Shown: piece after piece, positions 1-9,271 of the stretch
Position numbering within the stretch: the stretch's first letter is position 1
How the letters are laid out: each line of letters begins with the position of its first letter
Assembly: GCF_000472545.1 (NCBI RefSeq)
Contig: NZ_AWZV01000030.1
Coordinates: 22,497 to 86,496, forward strand
Direction: 5' to 3'
Source of the DNA: Burkholderia sp. WSM2232
GTDB lineage: Bacteria > Pseudomonadota > Gammaproteobacteria > Burkholderiales > Burkholderiaceae
Length of the DNA stretch: 64,000 bases
Notes under the pieces: model-generated
Told to the model about the DNA's origin: nothing
Databases searched by the model: none
The model's input: only the letters and a program-made list of their open reading frames with translations
Translations under genes and position numbers: made by a program

Positions 1-917
1 ATTACTGGAAGCCGAATGCGGTCAAGATCTCGAAGCTGATCTTCTCGATCACGCCGGACGCCGGCGTGCGCGTGCAGAAGCTCAAGCGCGACGAATGCCA
101 GGTGATGAGCTATCCGCGTCCGGCCGACATCGCGCCGCTCAAGTCGGAAGCCAACGTCGCAATGCCGTCGCAGCCGGGCTTCAACCTCGGCTATCTCGCG
201 TACAACGTGTCGCACAAGCCGGTCGACAAGGTCGAAGTGCGTCAGGCGCTCGACATGGCAATCAACAAGAAGGCGATCATCGACTCGGTGTACCAGGGCG
301 CCGGCCAGGCCGCAACGAATCCGATGCCGCCGACCCAATGGTCCTATGACAAGAACCTGAAGAGCGCATCGTACGATCCGGAAAAGGCCAAGGCGCTGCT
401 CGCGAAGGCTGGTTATCCGAACGGCTTCGACATTACGCTGTGGGCCATGCCGGTGCAACGCCCGTACAACCCGAACGCCCGCCTGATGGCGGAAATGATC
501 CAGGCCGACTGGGCCAAGATCGGCGTGAAGGCGAAAATCGTCACGTACGAGTGGGGTGAGTACATCAAGCGCGCGCACGCCGGTGAAGACGACACGATGC
601 TGATCGGCTGGACGGGCGACAATGGCGATCCGGACAACTGGCTCGGCACGCTGCTCGGCTGCGACGCGGTGAACGGCAACAACTTCTCGAAGTGGTGCCA
701 CAAGCCTTTCGAAGACCTGATCCAGAAGGGCCGCGCCACGTCCGATCAGGGCGCGCGCGTCGCCGCTTACACCAAGGCTCAGGAAATCTTCGCGCAGCAA
801 CTGCCGTTCTCGCCGATCGCGCACTCGACCGTTTATCAGCCTGTCAGCAAGAAGGTAGTCGACATGCGTATCGAGCCGCTCGGCTATGCCCGCTTCGACG
901 GCGTGAGCGTCAAGTAA
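1..917 (+). CDS. dppA: Dipeptide ABC transporter substrate-binding protein (3' part)
   Basis: This is the C-terminal part of a family 5 periplasmic solute-binding protein; the reading frame is open from the first bases of the window, so the start and signal peptide lie upstream. Visible residues run from YWKPNAVKISK to the stop at 915-917 and include the typical RQALDMAINKKAI and AYTKAQEIFAQQLPFSPI segments of DppA/OppA-type proteins. It would capture di- or oligopeptides in the periplasm and deliver them to the DppBC permease. Permease and ATPase genes follow on the same strand after a 149-bp gap that contains a hairpin. The dipeptide specificity is inferred from similarity and context; another peptide-like ligand is possible. 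Confidence 0.9.
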   Translation, partial: YWKPNAVKISKLIFSITPDAGVRVQKLKRDECQVMSYPRPADIAPLKSEANVAMPSQPGFNLGYLAYNVSHKPVDKVEVRQALDMAINKKAIIDSVYQGAGQAATNPMPPTQWSYDKNLKSASYDPEKAKALLAKAGYPNGFDITLWAMPVQRPYNPNARLMAEMIQADWAKIGVKAKIVTYEWGEYIKRAHAGEDDTMLIGWTGDNGDPDNWLGTLLGCDAVNGNNFSKWCHKPFEDLIQKGRATSDQGARVAAYTKAQEIFAQQLPFSPIAHSTVYQPVSKKVVDMRIEPLGYARFDGVSVK

Positions 918-996
918 GGCACCCGGCAGATGTCGGGCAAGTCGTAAAATTCGCGCAGTACGCTTTTCGCACGGTTAGAAAACTGGTCGAAATGGT

Positions 997-1040
997 CCGG
1001 CGACCGGGGTCACGAGCCCTCGTCGCCGGTTGCGTTTTTT
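997..1040 (+). terminator. Hairpin with T-run between dppA and dppB (attenuator)
   Basis: An 8-bp perfect stem, CCGGCGAC (997-1004) with GTCGCCGG (1022-1029), is followed by TTTTTT at 1035-1040. It sits between the binding-protein gene and the first permease gene. Such stem-loops commonly act as partial terminators or 3' stabilisers, giving more binding protein than membrane components. The effect is inferred; the structure is read directly from the sequence. Confidence 0.55.
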
Positions 1041-1066
1041 CTTCATCAAGACCATAGGGACGAACC

Positions 1067-2074
1067 ATGTTCCGCTTTGTTTTGCGCCGCATAGGCATGG
1101 TGATACCGACGTTCATCGGCATCACGATCCTGGCATTCGCGCTGATTCACCTGATACCGGGCGATCCCATCGAAGTGATGATGGGCGAGCGCGGCGTCGA
1201 TCCGGCCATGCATGCGGCAGCGATGCACCGGCTGGGGCTCGACGAGCCGTTGCCGCTGCAGTACGTCCATTACATCGGCCGAGCGCTGCACGGCGACCTC
1301 GGCACCTCCATCATCACCAACACCAGCGTCATGGGCGAATTCCTCGGCCGGTTTCCCGCGACCGTCGAACTGTCGATTTGCGCGATGCTGTTCGCGCTGA
1401 TCGTCGGCCTGCCCGCGGGCGTGTTCGCGGCGCTCAGGCGCGGCACGGCAGTCGATCACGGCGTGATGGGCACGGCGCTCACTGGTTATTCGATGCCGAT
1501 CTTCTGGTGGGGCTTGATCCTCATCATGGTGTTCTCCGTCAAGCTCGGCTGGACGCCGGTGTCGGGCCGCATTGCGGTCGAATACGACATTCATCAGACC
1601 GGCTTCATGCTGATCGACGCGATGATGTCCACCGACGAAGGCGCGTTCAAATCGGCATTGAGCCATCTGATCCTGCCGGCCATCGTGCTCGGCACGATTC
1701 CGCTCGCGGTGGTCGCACGCATGACGCGCTCGTCGATGCTCGAAGTGCTGCGCGAGGACTACATTCGCACGGCTCGCGCGAAGGGTTTGTCGCCGGGGCG
1801 TGTGATCGTCGTGCATGCGTTGCGCAATGCGCTGATTCCGGTCGTGACGGTGATCGGCCTGCAGGTCGGCACGCTGCTCGCGGGCGCGGTGCTGACCGAG
1901 ACGCTGTTCTCGTGGCCCGGCATCGGCAAGTGGCTGATCGACGCAATTGGCCGTCGCGACTATCCGGTCGTGCAGGGCGGCATCCTGATGATCGCGACGC
2001 TGGTGATTTTCGTGAATCTCGTCGTCGATCTGCTGTACGGCGTGCTCAACCCGCGCATCCGCCATACGAGGTAA
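1067..2074 (+). CDS. dppB: Dipeptide ABC transporter permease DppB
   Basis: A 335-residue inner-membrane permease of the binding-protein-dependent transport family. The N-terminus (FRFVLRRIGMVIPTFIGIT) forms the first membrane helix, followed by the conserved HLIPGDP segment of DppB/OppB proteins, a large periplasmic loop, and the permease core with an EAA-type loop around residues 220-250 (EDYIRTARAKGLSPGRVI). The ATG at 1067 is preceded by AGGGACGAACC, a good ribosome-binding site. It partners DppC to form the membrane channel. dppC starts 8 bp after its stop. Confidence 0.95.
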   Translation: MFRFVLRRIGMVIPTFIGITILAFALIHLIPGDPIEVMMGERGVDPAMHAAAMHRLGLDEPLPLQYVHYIGRALHGDLGTSIITNTSVMGEFLGRFPATVELSICAMLFALIVGLPAGVFAALRRGTAVDHGVMGTALTGYSMPIFWWGLILIMVFSVKLGWTPVSGRIAVEYDIHQTGFMLIDAMMSTDEGAFKSALSHLILPAIVLGTIPLAVVARMTRSSMLEVLREDYIRTARAKGLSPGRVIVVHALRNALIPVVTVIGLQVGTLLAGAVLTETLFSWPGIGKWLIDAIGRRDYPVVQGGILMIATLVIFVNLVVDLLYGVLNPRIRHTR

Positions 2075-2082
2075 TCACGACC

Positions 2083-3000
2083 ATGGCAGACATACAAAAC
2101 ACAGTCCCCACCGCAGTCACGCCGCCCAGTGGCCGCGCCATTGCCGCCCGCGAATTCTGGGCCAACTTCTCGCGCAATCGCGGCGCGGTCGGCGCCGGAA
2201 TCGTCGTCCTGCTGTTGATCGTCGTGGCGATTTTCGCGCCGCTCATCGCGCCGCACAGCCCGATCGAACAGTACCGCGACTTCGTGAAGATTCCGCCTGC
2301 ATGGCTCGAAGGAGGCAACTGGAAGTTCATTCTCGGCACCGACGAAGCGGGCCGCGACATCCTCTCGCGTCTGATGTACGGCGCGCGGCTGTCGTTCTGG
2401 ATCGGCTTCGTTTCGGTGGTGCTCGCGCTGATTCCGGGCATCGTGCTCGGTCTGATCGCGGCGTTCTTCGAGAAATGGGCCGATACGCCCATCATGCGGA
2501 TCATGGACGTGCTGCTCGCGTTGCCTTCGCTGCTGCTCGCGGTGGCGGTCGTGGCGATCATCGGTCCGGGTCTCGTCAATACGATGCTGGCGATTGCGAT
2601 CGTCGCGCTGCCGGGCTATGTGCGCCTGACGCGCGCGTCGGCGCAAGGCGAGTTGCAGAAGGAATACGTGACGGCTTCGCGCGTGGCGGGCGCCGGCACC
2701 TTGCGGCTCATGTTCTCGCAAGTGCTGCCCAACTGCACGGCGCCGCTGATCGTGCAGGCCACGCTCGGGTTTTCGTCGGCGATTCTGGATGCGGCCGCTC
2801 TCGGCTTTCTGGGCCTCGGCGTGCAGCCGCCATCGGCCGAGTGGGGCGCGATGCTCGCTTCGGCGCGCGACTACATCGACAGTGCATGGTGGATCGTCAC
2901 GATGCCTGGTTTGTCCATCCTGATCTCGGTGCTCGCAATCAACCTGCTCGGCGACGGGCTGCGCGACGCACTCGATCCGAAACTCAAGCGGATGGCATAA
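2083..3000 (+). CDS. dppC: Dipeptide ABC transporter permease DppC
   Basis: A 305-residue second permease subunit. Residues about 20-45 hold the N-terminal OppC-type region (FWANFSRNRGAVGAGIVVLL); the core contains LGTDEAGRDILSRLMYGAR and an EAA loop (QKEYVTASRVAGAGTLRLM) that contacts the ATPases. The frame is open further upstream, but the ATG at 2083 follows the dppB stop by 8 bp, carries a GAGG motif just upstream, and gives the normal family length, so it is preferred. The dppD start codon directly abuts its stop. Confidence 0.95.
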   Translation: MADIQNTVPTAVTPPSGRAIAAREFWANFSRNRGAVGAGIVVLLLIVVAIFAPLIAPHSPIEQYRDFVKIPPAWLEGGNWKFILGTDEAGRDILSRLMYGARLSFWIGFVSVVLALIPGIVLGLIAAFFEKWADTPIMRIMDVLLALPSLLLAVAVVAIIGPGLVNTMLAIAIVALPGYVRLTRASAQGELQKEYVTASRVAGAGTLRLMFSQVLPNCTAPLIVQATLGFSSAILDAAALGFLGLGVQPPSAEWGAMLASARDYIDSAWWIVTMPGLSILISVLAINLLGDGLRDALDPKLKRMA

Positions 3001-4008
3001 ATGAGCAACAACCTACTAACCATCCGCAATCTCGCGGTGAACTTCAACGGCTTGCCCGCTGTCGACCGTATCAATCTCGACGTTGCGCCCGGTGAAGTGC
3101 TGGGCGTCGTCGGCGAATCGGGCTCGGGCAAGAGCGTGACGATGATGGCGCTGATGGGCCTGATCGACGCGCCCGGCAAGGTCACCGCCGACGAGATCAC
3201 GTTCAACGGCCGCGACCTGCTCAAGGCATCGGCGAAGGAGCGTCGCAAGATCATCGGCAAAGACATCGCGATGGTGTTCCAGGACGCGCTGACCAGTCTG
3301 AACCCGAGCTACACGGTCGGCTATCAGATCAAGGAAGTGCTGAAGCTGCACGAAGGTCTGCGCGGCGCGGCGCTCGACAGGCGCGCGCTCGAACTGCTCG
3401 ACCAGGTCGGCATTCCGGACGCGAAGAACCGCATTGGCGCGTTTCCGCATCAAATGTCGGGCGGCATGAACCAGCGCGTGATGATCGCCATGGCCATTGC
3501 CTGCAACCCCAAGCTGCTGATCGCCGACGAGCCCACCACCGCGCTCGACGTGACGATCCAGGCGCAGATCATGGAACTGCTGATGCGTTTGCAGAAGGAG
3601 CGCGGCATGGCGCTCGTGCTGATCTCGCACGACCTGGCAGTGGTGTCCGAGGTCGCGCAGCGCGTCGCGGTCATGTACGCTGGCGAAGTGATCGAAACCA
3701 ACAAGGTGCCGGACATTTTCGCCGCGCCTCATCATCCATACACGGAAGCGCTGCTGGCGGCGATTCCCGAGCACAACGTGGGCGCCGTGCGGCTTGCCGC
3801 GCTGCCGGGCATGGTGCCGGGGCGTGACGACCGTCCCAGGGGCTGTCTGTTCGCGCCGCGCTGTAAGTACATGGTCGATGACTGCAACAAGGGGCGCCCC
3901 GCGCTCGCCCCCATGCAGGGCCATGCGGAAGTGGCGCGCGTGCGCTGCATCAAACCCTTGAACCTCGCCGGCGACGCGAACGTTCACACTCATGGAGGCG
4001 CACGATGA
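3001..4008 (+). CDS. dppD: Dipeptide ABC transporter ATP-binding protein DppD
   Basis: A 335-residue ABC ATPase. It has a Walker A motif at residues 38-45 (GESGSGKS), a signature MSGGMNQR, and Walker B with LLIADEPTTALD. The C-terminal Opp/Dpp extension is present (GCLFAPRCKYMVDDC), with the Cys cluster typical of these subunits. It pairs with DppF to energise uptake. The ATG follows the dppC stop with no gap and the end overlaps dppF by 4 bp (ATGA), so the genes are translationally coupled. Confidence 0.95.
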   Translation: MSNNLLTIRNLAVNFNGLPAVDRINLDVAPGEVLGVVGESGSGKSVTMMALMGLIDAPGKVTADEITFNGRDLLKASAKERRKIIGKDIAMVFQDALTSLNPSYTVGYQIKEVLKLHEGLRGAALDRRALELLDQVGIPDAKNRIGAFPHQMSGGMNQRVMIAMAIACNPKLLIADEPTTALDVTIQAQIMELLMRLQKERGMALVLISHDLAVVSEVAQRVAVMYAGEVIETNKVPDIFAAPHHPYTEALLAAIPEHNVGAVRLAALPGMVPGRDDRPRGCLFAPRCKYMVDDCNKGRPALAPMQGHAEVARVRCIKPLNLAGDANVHTHGGAR

Positions 4009-5024
4009 ACGCAGTACCCGAAACGCGGCGCCAGTCGGACCATGCGGGCGACCACGTACTGGTCGCCGACAAGCTCGCGCGCTACTACACGGTCAAACGG
4101 GGCATGTTCGCCACGGGCACGGTCAAGGCGCTGAACGGCGTGTCGTTTGCGCTGGAACGCGGCAAGACGCTTGCCGTGGTGGGCGAATCCGGCTGCGGCA
4201 AGTCGACGCTCGCGCGCCAGCTCACCATGATCGAATCGCCCAGTGCGGGCCGTCTGTTGGTCGACGGCGAAGACGTGGCCGGCGCCGATCACGCGAAGAT
4301 CGCGGCGCTGCGGCGGCGCGTGCAGATGGTGTTCCAGAACCCGTTTGCGTCGCTCAATCCGCGCAAGACCGTCGAGCAGACGCTTGGCGAGCCGCTCGCC
4401 ATCAATACGCAACTGAGCGCCACGGAACGCGCCGAACGCATCGCGCAGATGATGCGCACGGTGGGTCTGCGGCCTGAGCACGCGAAGCGCTATCCGCATA
4501 TGTTCTCGGGCGGGCAGCGTCAGCGCGTGGCGATTGCGCGTGCGATGATTCTGGACCCGCAAATCGTCGTCGCTGACGAGCCGGTGTCGGCGCTCGACGT
4601 GTCGATCCAGGCGCAGATTCTGAATCTGTTCATGGATCTCCAGCAGCAGTTCAAGACCAGCTACGTGTTCATCTCGCACAATCTGTCAGTGGTCGAGCAT
4701 ATTGCTGACGACGTGATGGTGATGTACTTCGGCGGCGTGGCGGAACTCGGCGACAAGAAGCGGATTTTCTCCAAGCCGCGGCATCCGTACACGCGCGCGC
4801 TGATGTCGGCGACGCCGTCCATCTTCGAGGCGGATCGCACCATCAAAATCAAGCTGCAAGGTGAAATGCCCTCGCCGCTGAATCCGCCGTCGGGTTGCAC
4901 GTTCCATCAGCGCTGCCCGTATGTGATCGACCGCTGCCGCAGCGAGGAGCCGAAGCTGCGCGAAGTGGATGGCCGTCAGGTGTCGTGTCACCGCGCCGAG
5001 GAGGTGGGGGACGTGGATGCCTGA
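4005..5024 (+). CDS. dppF: Dipeptide ABC transporter ATP-binding protein DppF
   Basis: A 339-residue ABC ATPase, the second nucleotide-binding subunit. Walker A GESGCGKST, signature FSGGQRQRVAIARA and Walker B IVVADEPVSALD are all intact, followed by the oligopeptide-transporter C-terminal Cys motif GCTFHQRCPYVIDRC. It overlaps dppD by 4 bp at the start. Its 3' end overlaps the next gene, which starts at 5017 inside the last codons of dppF. Confidence 0.95.
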   Translation: MNAVPETRRQSDHAGDHVLVADKLARYYTVKRGMFATGTVKALNGVSFALERGKTLAVVGESGCGKSTLARQLTMIESPSAGRLLVDGEDVAGADHAKIAALRRRVQMVFQNPFASLNPRKTVEQTLGEPLAINTQLSATERAERIAQMMRTVGLRPEHAKRYPHMFSGGQRQRVAIARAMILDPQIVVADEPVSALDVSIQAQILNLFMDLQQQFKTSYVFISHNLSVVEHIADDVMVMYFGGVAELGDKKRIFSKPRHPYTRALMSATPSIFEADRTIKIKLQGEMPSPLNPPSGCTFHQRCPYVIDRCRSEEPKLREVDGRQVSCHRAEEVGDVDA

Positions 5025-6180
5025 TGCGCTGGCGGCGCGTCGTCCTGCGCGCCGCTCGCGTGAAGGCGGCCGCCGCGCTGCCTTCATGCGACGCTTGCGG
5101 GCGCGTGCACTGAATGGTGCCGCGCTCGTCGGCGTTCTCTGCTGTTGTGCCCTGCTGCCCGACACCGCCGATGCGGCCGGTGCCTCGGCCAATACCGCCG
5201 CGGCATCCACCGATGCGAACGCCAAAGGCGCTCGCCCGACGGCGCCGCTGCCGCATTCGCCGCCACCGCCTCGCGCCGCGCTGCCAGGCTTCAATCCGCC
5301 GCCCGCCACGCCGGGCACGACCGCGAGCGGTCCCGTGCGCCAGCAACCGGCGCGCATGCCGTTCTATGTCGCAACGCGCGGCAATACCACCGTTTACGTG
5401 CTCGGCACGCTGCATGTGGGCGACCCCGTCGACTATCCGGCGGCCCAGCCGTTTCGTCCGCCGATCATGGGCGCGCTGGCCGCCTCGCCCACGCTTGCGC
5501 TGGAGCTTTCGCCCGACGAACTGCTGGTCTCGCAAGACGACGTCTCCAAGTACGGCGTATGCCGGCGCGACTGTCTGCCTGGCCTGTTGCCGGAGCCGCT
5601 GTGGCGCAAGCTCGCGTTGCGTCTGCGCGGCAATCCCGCGGCGCTGGATGAGATCAAGAAAATGCGGCCGTGGCTCGCCTCGCTGCTGGTGGAAACCTAC
5701 GATTCGCTGAGCGCCGGTTTGCAGACCGAATACGGCACGGAAGCGCAATTGCAGAATGTCTATCTGCGCACGCGCGGCAAGATTGTCGGCCTGGAAACGT
5801 TGCCGCAGCAGATGCGCGGGTTCACCGGCCTCACGCTCGCACAGCAACGCGAAATGCTCGCGCAGGACCTCGTGCAGACGCCGGCGCAGAATGTGGAAGA
5901 CGTACGCACATTGCACCGCCTGTGGCGGGTGGGCGATGCGGATGCCATCGCCGCGTGGGAGGCCGCGAAAGGGGAAAAACTGGCGCGCGACAAGCGCGTG
6001 TCAAATTCGATCGACGAAAGAATCGTCTATGCGCGCAACCGGCGCTTTGTCTCCCGAATGCTGCAGATCGCCGCGCCCAACAAGCCCGTGTTCGTCGCGA
6101 TTGGCGCATTGCATCTGGGCGGACGCAAGGGCGTGCTGCAGTTGCTGCGCCAGCACGGCTTCGTGGTGGAGGCGGGATGA
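5017..6180 (+). CDS. TraB/GumN family protein
   Basis: A protein of 387 residues related to the TraB/PrgY/GumN family. Motifs are VYVLGTLHVGDP near residue 125 and FVAIGALHLGGRKGV near the C-terminus, the paired G-x-x-H motifs of the family, which resemble metal-dependent hydrolase folds. The ATG at 5017 is preceded by GAGGTGGGGG and overlaps the end of dppF by 8 bp. An internal ATG at 5086 would give a cleaner signal peptide (MRRLRARALNGAALVG followed by a Cys/Leu-rich core), so the start is uncertain. Residues 50-110 are Ala/Pro-rich. Export is likely. The biochemical role is not known, and coupling to a peptide transporter only suggests a link to peptides. Confidence 0.8.
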   Translation: MPDALAARRPARRSREGGRRAAFMRRLRARALNGAALVGVLCCCALLPDTADAAGASANTAAASTDANAKGARPTAPLPHSPPPPRAALPGFNPPPATPGTTASGPVRQQPARMPFYVATRGNTTVYVLGTLHVGDPVDYPAAQPFRPPIMGALAASPTLALELSPDELLVSQDDVSKYGVCRRDCLPGLLPEPLWRKLALRLRGNPAALDEIKKMRPWLASLLVETYDSLSAGLQTEYGTEAQLQNVYLRTRGKIVGLETLPQQMRGFTGLTLAQQREMLAQDLVQTPAQNVEDVRTLHRLWRVGDADAIAAWEAAKGEKLARDKRVSNSIDERIVYARNRRFVSRMLQIAAPNKPVFVAIGALHLGGRKGVLQLLRQHGFVVEAG

Positions 6181-6291
6181 CAGGAGGAGGGGGCCAGGGC
6201 GGCGGCGCTGGCGCGACGGAACAGAATCGAATTAAACCGGAGCGGCGAATACTGGCCGGCCCAGCTCATCCAACCGCGCCAGCGCGATTGC

Positions 6292-8100
6292 TCAAGCTCG
6301 CTCTAAAGCTTCCAACGCTTGCACCACTTCCCGCACCAGCCCCGCCCAATTTCCCAACTCCTGCTGCCTGAAGAGCCGCATTCCCGGGTACCACGGCGAG
6401 TCGCTGCGTGCTTGCAGCCAGCGCCAGTCGGAATTGGCCGGCAGCAGCAGCCACACCGGTTTGCCGAGCGCACCGGCCAGATGCGCGACAGCGGTATCGA
6501 CGGCAATGACCAGGTCTAGGTTCATGACAAGCGCTGCGGTGTCCTCGAAGTCATATAGTTCGCCGCTGAAGTCATGCTCGCGCAACGCCTGCGGCGCGTC
6601 GGCCAGTTGCGCATGCGCCGGGCCTTTTTGCAACGGATACCAATTGACGTTCGCTACACCGGCAAGCGGATGCAGGTCGCAAAGCGCCATCGACCGGTAG
6701 CGGTCGTTGCCGAAGGTGGGGCTGCCCGCCCATACAAGGCCGACCTTGCGGTTCGCGTTGCCGCTTGTGTGCAGCTTCTTTCGCAAGGCTTCAACCTTCG
6801 CGGTGTCCGCAAAGAGATACGGCAGTTCCGCCGGAATGGTGGCGAGTTCCGTACCGACGCATGACGGCACGCTCATCATCGGCACCCAGAAGTCGTATTG
6901 CGCGCCCGGCTTGCCGGCGAACGCGCGGCGCACGCCGGGCACGCGCTGCGCAAGACGCAGCAACGGCTCGCGCACGCACACATCCACGGTCGCGCCGCGT
7001 TCGTGCAGCACGCGTGCGTAGCGCAGAAACTGGAAGTGGTCGCCGAAGCCCTGTTCGCCGACAATCAGCAAGCGCCGGCCTTCGAGCGGCTCGCCATGCC
7101 ATTCGGCCACGCCACGCACCGCGAGCGCGTCGTAATCGCTCTTGCGCCAGCGCCGCGCAAACTCGGCCCAGCCCTGACGGTAGTCGCCCTGCTTGAGGAG
7201 CAGCCATGCCAGGTTCTGATGCGCGTCGGCGTAGTTCGGATCTTGCGCCAGCGCCTCGCGATAGAACCTCTCTTCTTCGGCTAGCCGTCCCTGCGCGCCG
7301 AGCGAGCCGCCCACGCACACCAGATTAGTCGGATTCGGCTTGAGTTCGACCGCGCGCCGGTAATGCGCCTCGGCGCCCGCATAGTCACCGCGCTTGCCAA
7401 TCGCGCTGCCGAGGTTGACGTGCGCCTCGGCGTAATCCGGCCGCAGCGCGAGCGCGCGCTCGAAGCTGGCCACCGCGGCCTCATGCTCGCCCCGAGCGTT
7501 ATACGCATTACCCGCGTTGAAGTGCGCTTCTGCCGAAGCCGGATCGAGCTGCAGCGCGTCGTGATAACAGGCTAGCGCTTCGGCGAAACGGCCGAGCTTG
7601 CCGAGCGCCGTGCCGAGGTTCAGATGCGCGTCGAAGAGCGCGGGGTTCGACGCGATCGCTAGCCGGTATTGTTCGACCGCTTCATTGAACGCACCTTGCG
7701 CCTGCAAGGCCACGCCGAAGTTGTTGCGGGCATCGGCGAAATCGGGCCGTAGCTGCAACGCCTGGTCGTAACAGATGGTGGCTTCGTCCAGACGCCCGAG
7801 CGCGGCGGCGGCAAGACCGCGGTTGCTCCAGCACGCCGCGTCCTGACGGTCGTGCTTGAGCGCCTGGCTCATGAGGATGGCGGCTGCCTCGTGCTGTCCG
7901 CGCTGATAATGCAGTACGCCGAAGTAGTGCAAGGCACGGGTGTTGGCGGGATCCAGCGTGAGTATTTCACGGTAGATGGAGTCGGCCGTGTCGAAGCGGC
8001 CGGCCTCATGCGCGCGGAGCGCGGCATCGACGAGCGACGCGACGTTGGACGACGGTGGCGGCGCGGTGCGCCCGCCGGGACGCTGTGATTGGCGTTCCAT
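6292..8100 (-). CDS. TPR-repeat protein with glycosyltransferase-9-like C-terminal domain
   Basis: A 602-residue protein. Residues about 20-330 form eight or nine 34-residue TPR units (for example ALQLRPDFADARNNFGVALQ and ALALRPDYAEAHVNLGSAIG). The C-terminal half (RRLLIVGEQGFGDHFQFLRYA to LVIAVDTAVAHLAGALGKPVW) resembles the heptosyltransferase/GT9-like fold often fused to TPRs in betaproteobacteria. Such proteins are proposed to glycosylate or scaffold surface polymers, but the acceptor is unknown. No signal peptide is seen, suggesting a cytoplasmic protein. It converges on the TraB/GumN gene across a 111-bp gap. Confidence 0.85.
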   Translation of the reverse strand: MERQSQRPGGRTAPPPSSNVASLVDAALRAHEAGRFDTADSIYREILTLDPANTRALHYFGVLHYQRGQHEAAAILMSQALKHDRQDAACWSNRGLAAAALGRLDEATICYDQALQLRPDFADARNNFGVALQAQGAFNEAVEQYRLAIASNPALFDAHLNLGTALGKLGRFAEALACYHDALQLDPASAEAHFNAGNAYNARGEHEAAVASFERALALRPDYAEAHVNLGSAIGKRGDYAGAEAHYRRAVELKPNPTNLVCVGGSLGAQGRLAEEERFYREALAQDPNYADAHQNLAWLLLKQGDYRQGWAEFARRWRKSDYDALAVRGVAEWHGEPLEGRRLLIVGEQGFGDHFQFLRYARVLHERGATVDVCVREPLLRLAQRVPGVRRAFAGKPGAQYDFWVPMMSVPSCVGTELATIPAELPYLFADTAKVEALRKKLHTSGNANRKVGLVWAGSPTFGNDRYRSMALCDLHPLAGVANVNWYPLQKGPAHAQLADAPQALREHDFSGELYDFEDTAALVMNLDLVIAVDTAVAHLAGALGKPVWLLLPANSDWRWLQARSDSPWYPGMRLFRQQELGNWAGLVREVVQALEALERA

Positions 8101-8314
8101 GGAGTCCTGCAGGAAGAATCACGGCGGCGCGCGTTGCACGCGCCCGCGCGTGTGGATGGGAGATCGTCCAGCATCTTATGGTCGGTCTCACGGGCCGACG
8201 TTCGGATGCATCCCATTTCCATTGCAGGCTTTTCCGGTTCGAGGGACTTCGTCGATGTGCCGCGGAAACGTCGCGCGGCACGTCGGAAACTGCTGATTTT
8301 CCTTGCTCGATGTC

Positions 8315-9271
8315 TTATCTGAACATCAGGAAATTGAGCAGGAAGATGTTCACCACCAGCAGCGTCAGCGCGGTCGGAATCTGCGCCTTGATCACCGCGT
8401 TCTTATCCGGCAGTTCGAGCAGCGCCGCCGGCACCATGTTGAAGTTGGCGGCCATGGGCGTCATCAGTGTGCCGCAGTAGCCGGAGAACATGCCGATCGC
8501 CACCATCACCGCCGGGTTGCCGTGGAACACGCCGACCAGAATCGGTACGCCGACGCCGCCCGTCATCACCGGAAAAGCGGCGAAGCCGTTGCCCATGACC
8601 ATCGTGAAGAGCGCCATGCCGATGCAGTACACGGCCACCGCGATGAAGCGGTAGTCGAGGCTGATGTACGCGGTCGTCACGTGCGCCACGGCCTTGCCCA
8701 CGCCCGCGTCCGAAAAGACGAGGCCCAGCATGCCGAGCATCTGCGGCAGCACCGCGGCCCACGAGAGCGCGTCGACGAGGCGGCGCGCTTCCTTCATCGA
8801 CTGGCCGACCGTGTCGCGCGTCAGCACGCAGGCAATGGCAAGTGCGATCACACAGCCAATGCCGAAGCCGATCAGCGTGACGTTGGCTTTTTCGATCAGC
8901 GGCATGCCGCCGAACACAAGGTGGCTGGCCGACAACGTGACGATCACCGTGATCACCGGAATGGTCAGCGCGGGCACGAAAAGCTTGTTGCGAAGGCGCG
9001 CGGCACTCGCCTTGCGCGCTTCGAGCGACAGCACTTTCGGCTTGCCCGCCGTGACGCCGCCAAAGCCGGCGATCAGCGCCATCACGATCACCGCGGCGCC
9101 GACCACGGCGGGCGGCAGCTTGTCGCCGATCAGGAAGATCAGCGCGTAGAGAATCCAGAAACCGCCGGCCGTGAGGCGGCGCGGATGCTCCCTGTCGGTG
9201 ACGATCATGCCGCCGATGATCAGCAGCACCACGCCCAGCAACCAGAACAGATAGGTAATCGTGAGCGTCAT
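8315..9271 (-). CDS. DUF979 family membrane protein
   Basis: A 318-residue polytopic membrane protein that matches the DUF979 family by its N-terminus (YLFWLLGVVLLIIGGMIV) and by multiple hydrophobic segments. It overlaps the upstream DUF969 gene by 4 bp (ATGA), so the two products are probably made together and may form one transporter. In many bacteria DUF969 and DUF979 genes lie beside 5-oxoprolinase or pyrrolidone-peptidase genes, and here they follow pxpBCA on the same strand. Transport of 5-oxoproline or a related compound is an inference from context. The last codon region ends with MFR and TAA. Confidence 0.85.
   Translation of the reverse strand: MTLTITYLFWLLGVVLLIIGGMIVTDREHPRRLTAGGFWILYALIFLIGDKLPPAVVGAAVIVMALIAGFGGVTAGKPKVLSLEARKASAARLRNKLFVPALTIPVITVIVTLSASHLVFGGMPLIEKANVTLIGFGIGCVIALAIACVLTRDTVGQSMKEARRLVDALSWAAVLPQMLGMLGLVFSDAGVGKAVAHVTTAYISLDYRFIAVAVYCIGMALFTMVMGNGFAAFPVMTGGVGVPILVGVFHGNPAVMVAIGMFSGYCGTLMTPMAANFNMVPAALLELPDKNAVIKAQIPTALTLLVVNIFLLNFLMFR

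Noticed and set aside
1030..2082. N-terminal extension of dppC
   Set aside because: It overlaps dppB completely in another frame and is Arg/His-rich; the ATG at 2083 has a ribosome-binding site and gives the family length.
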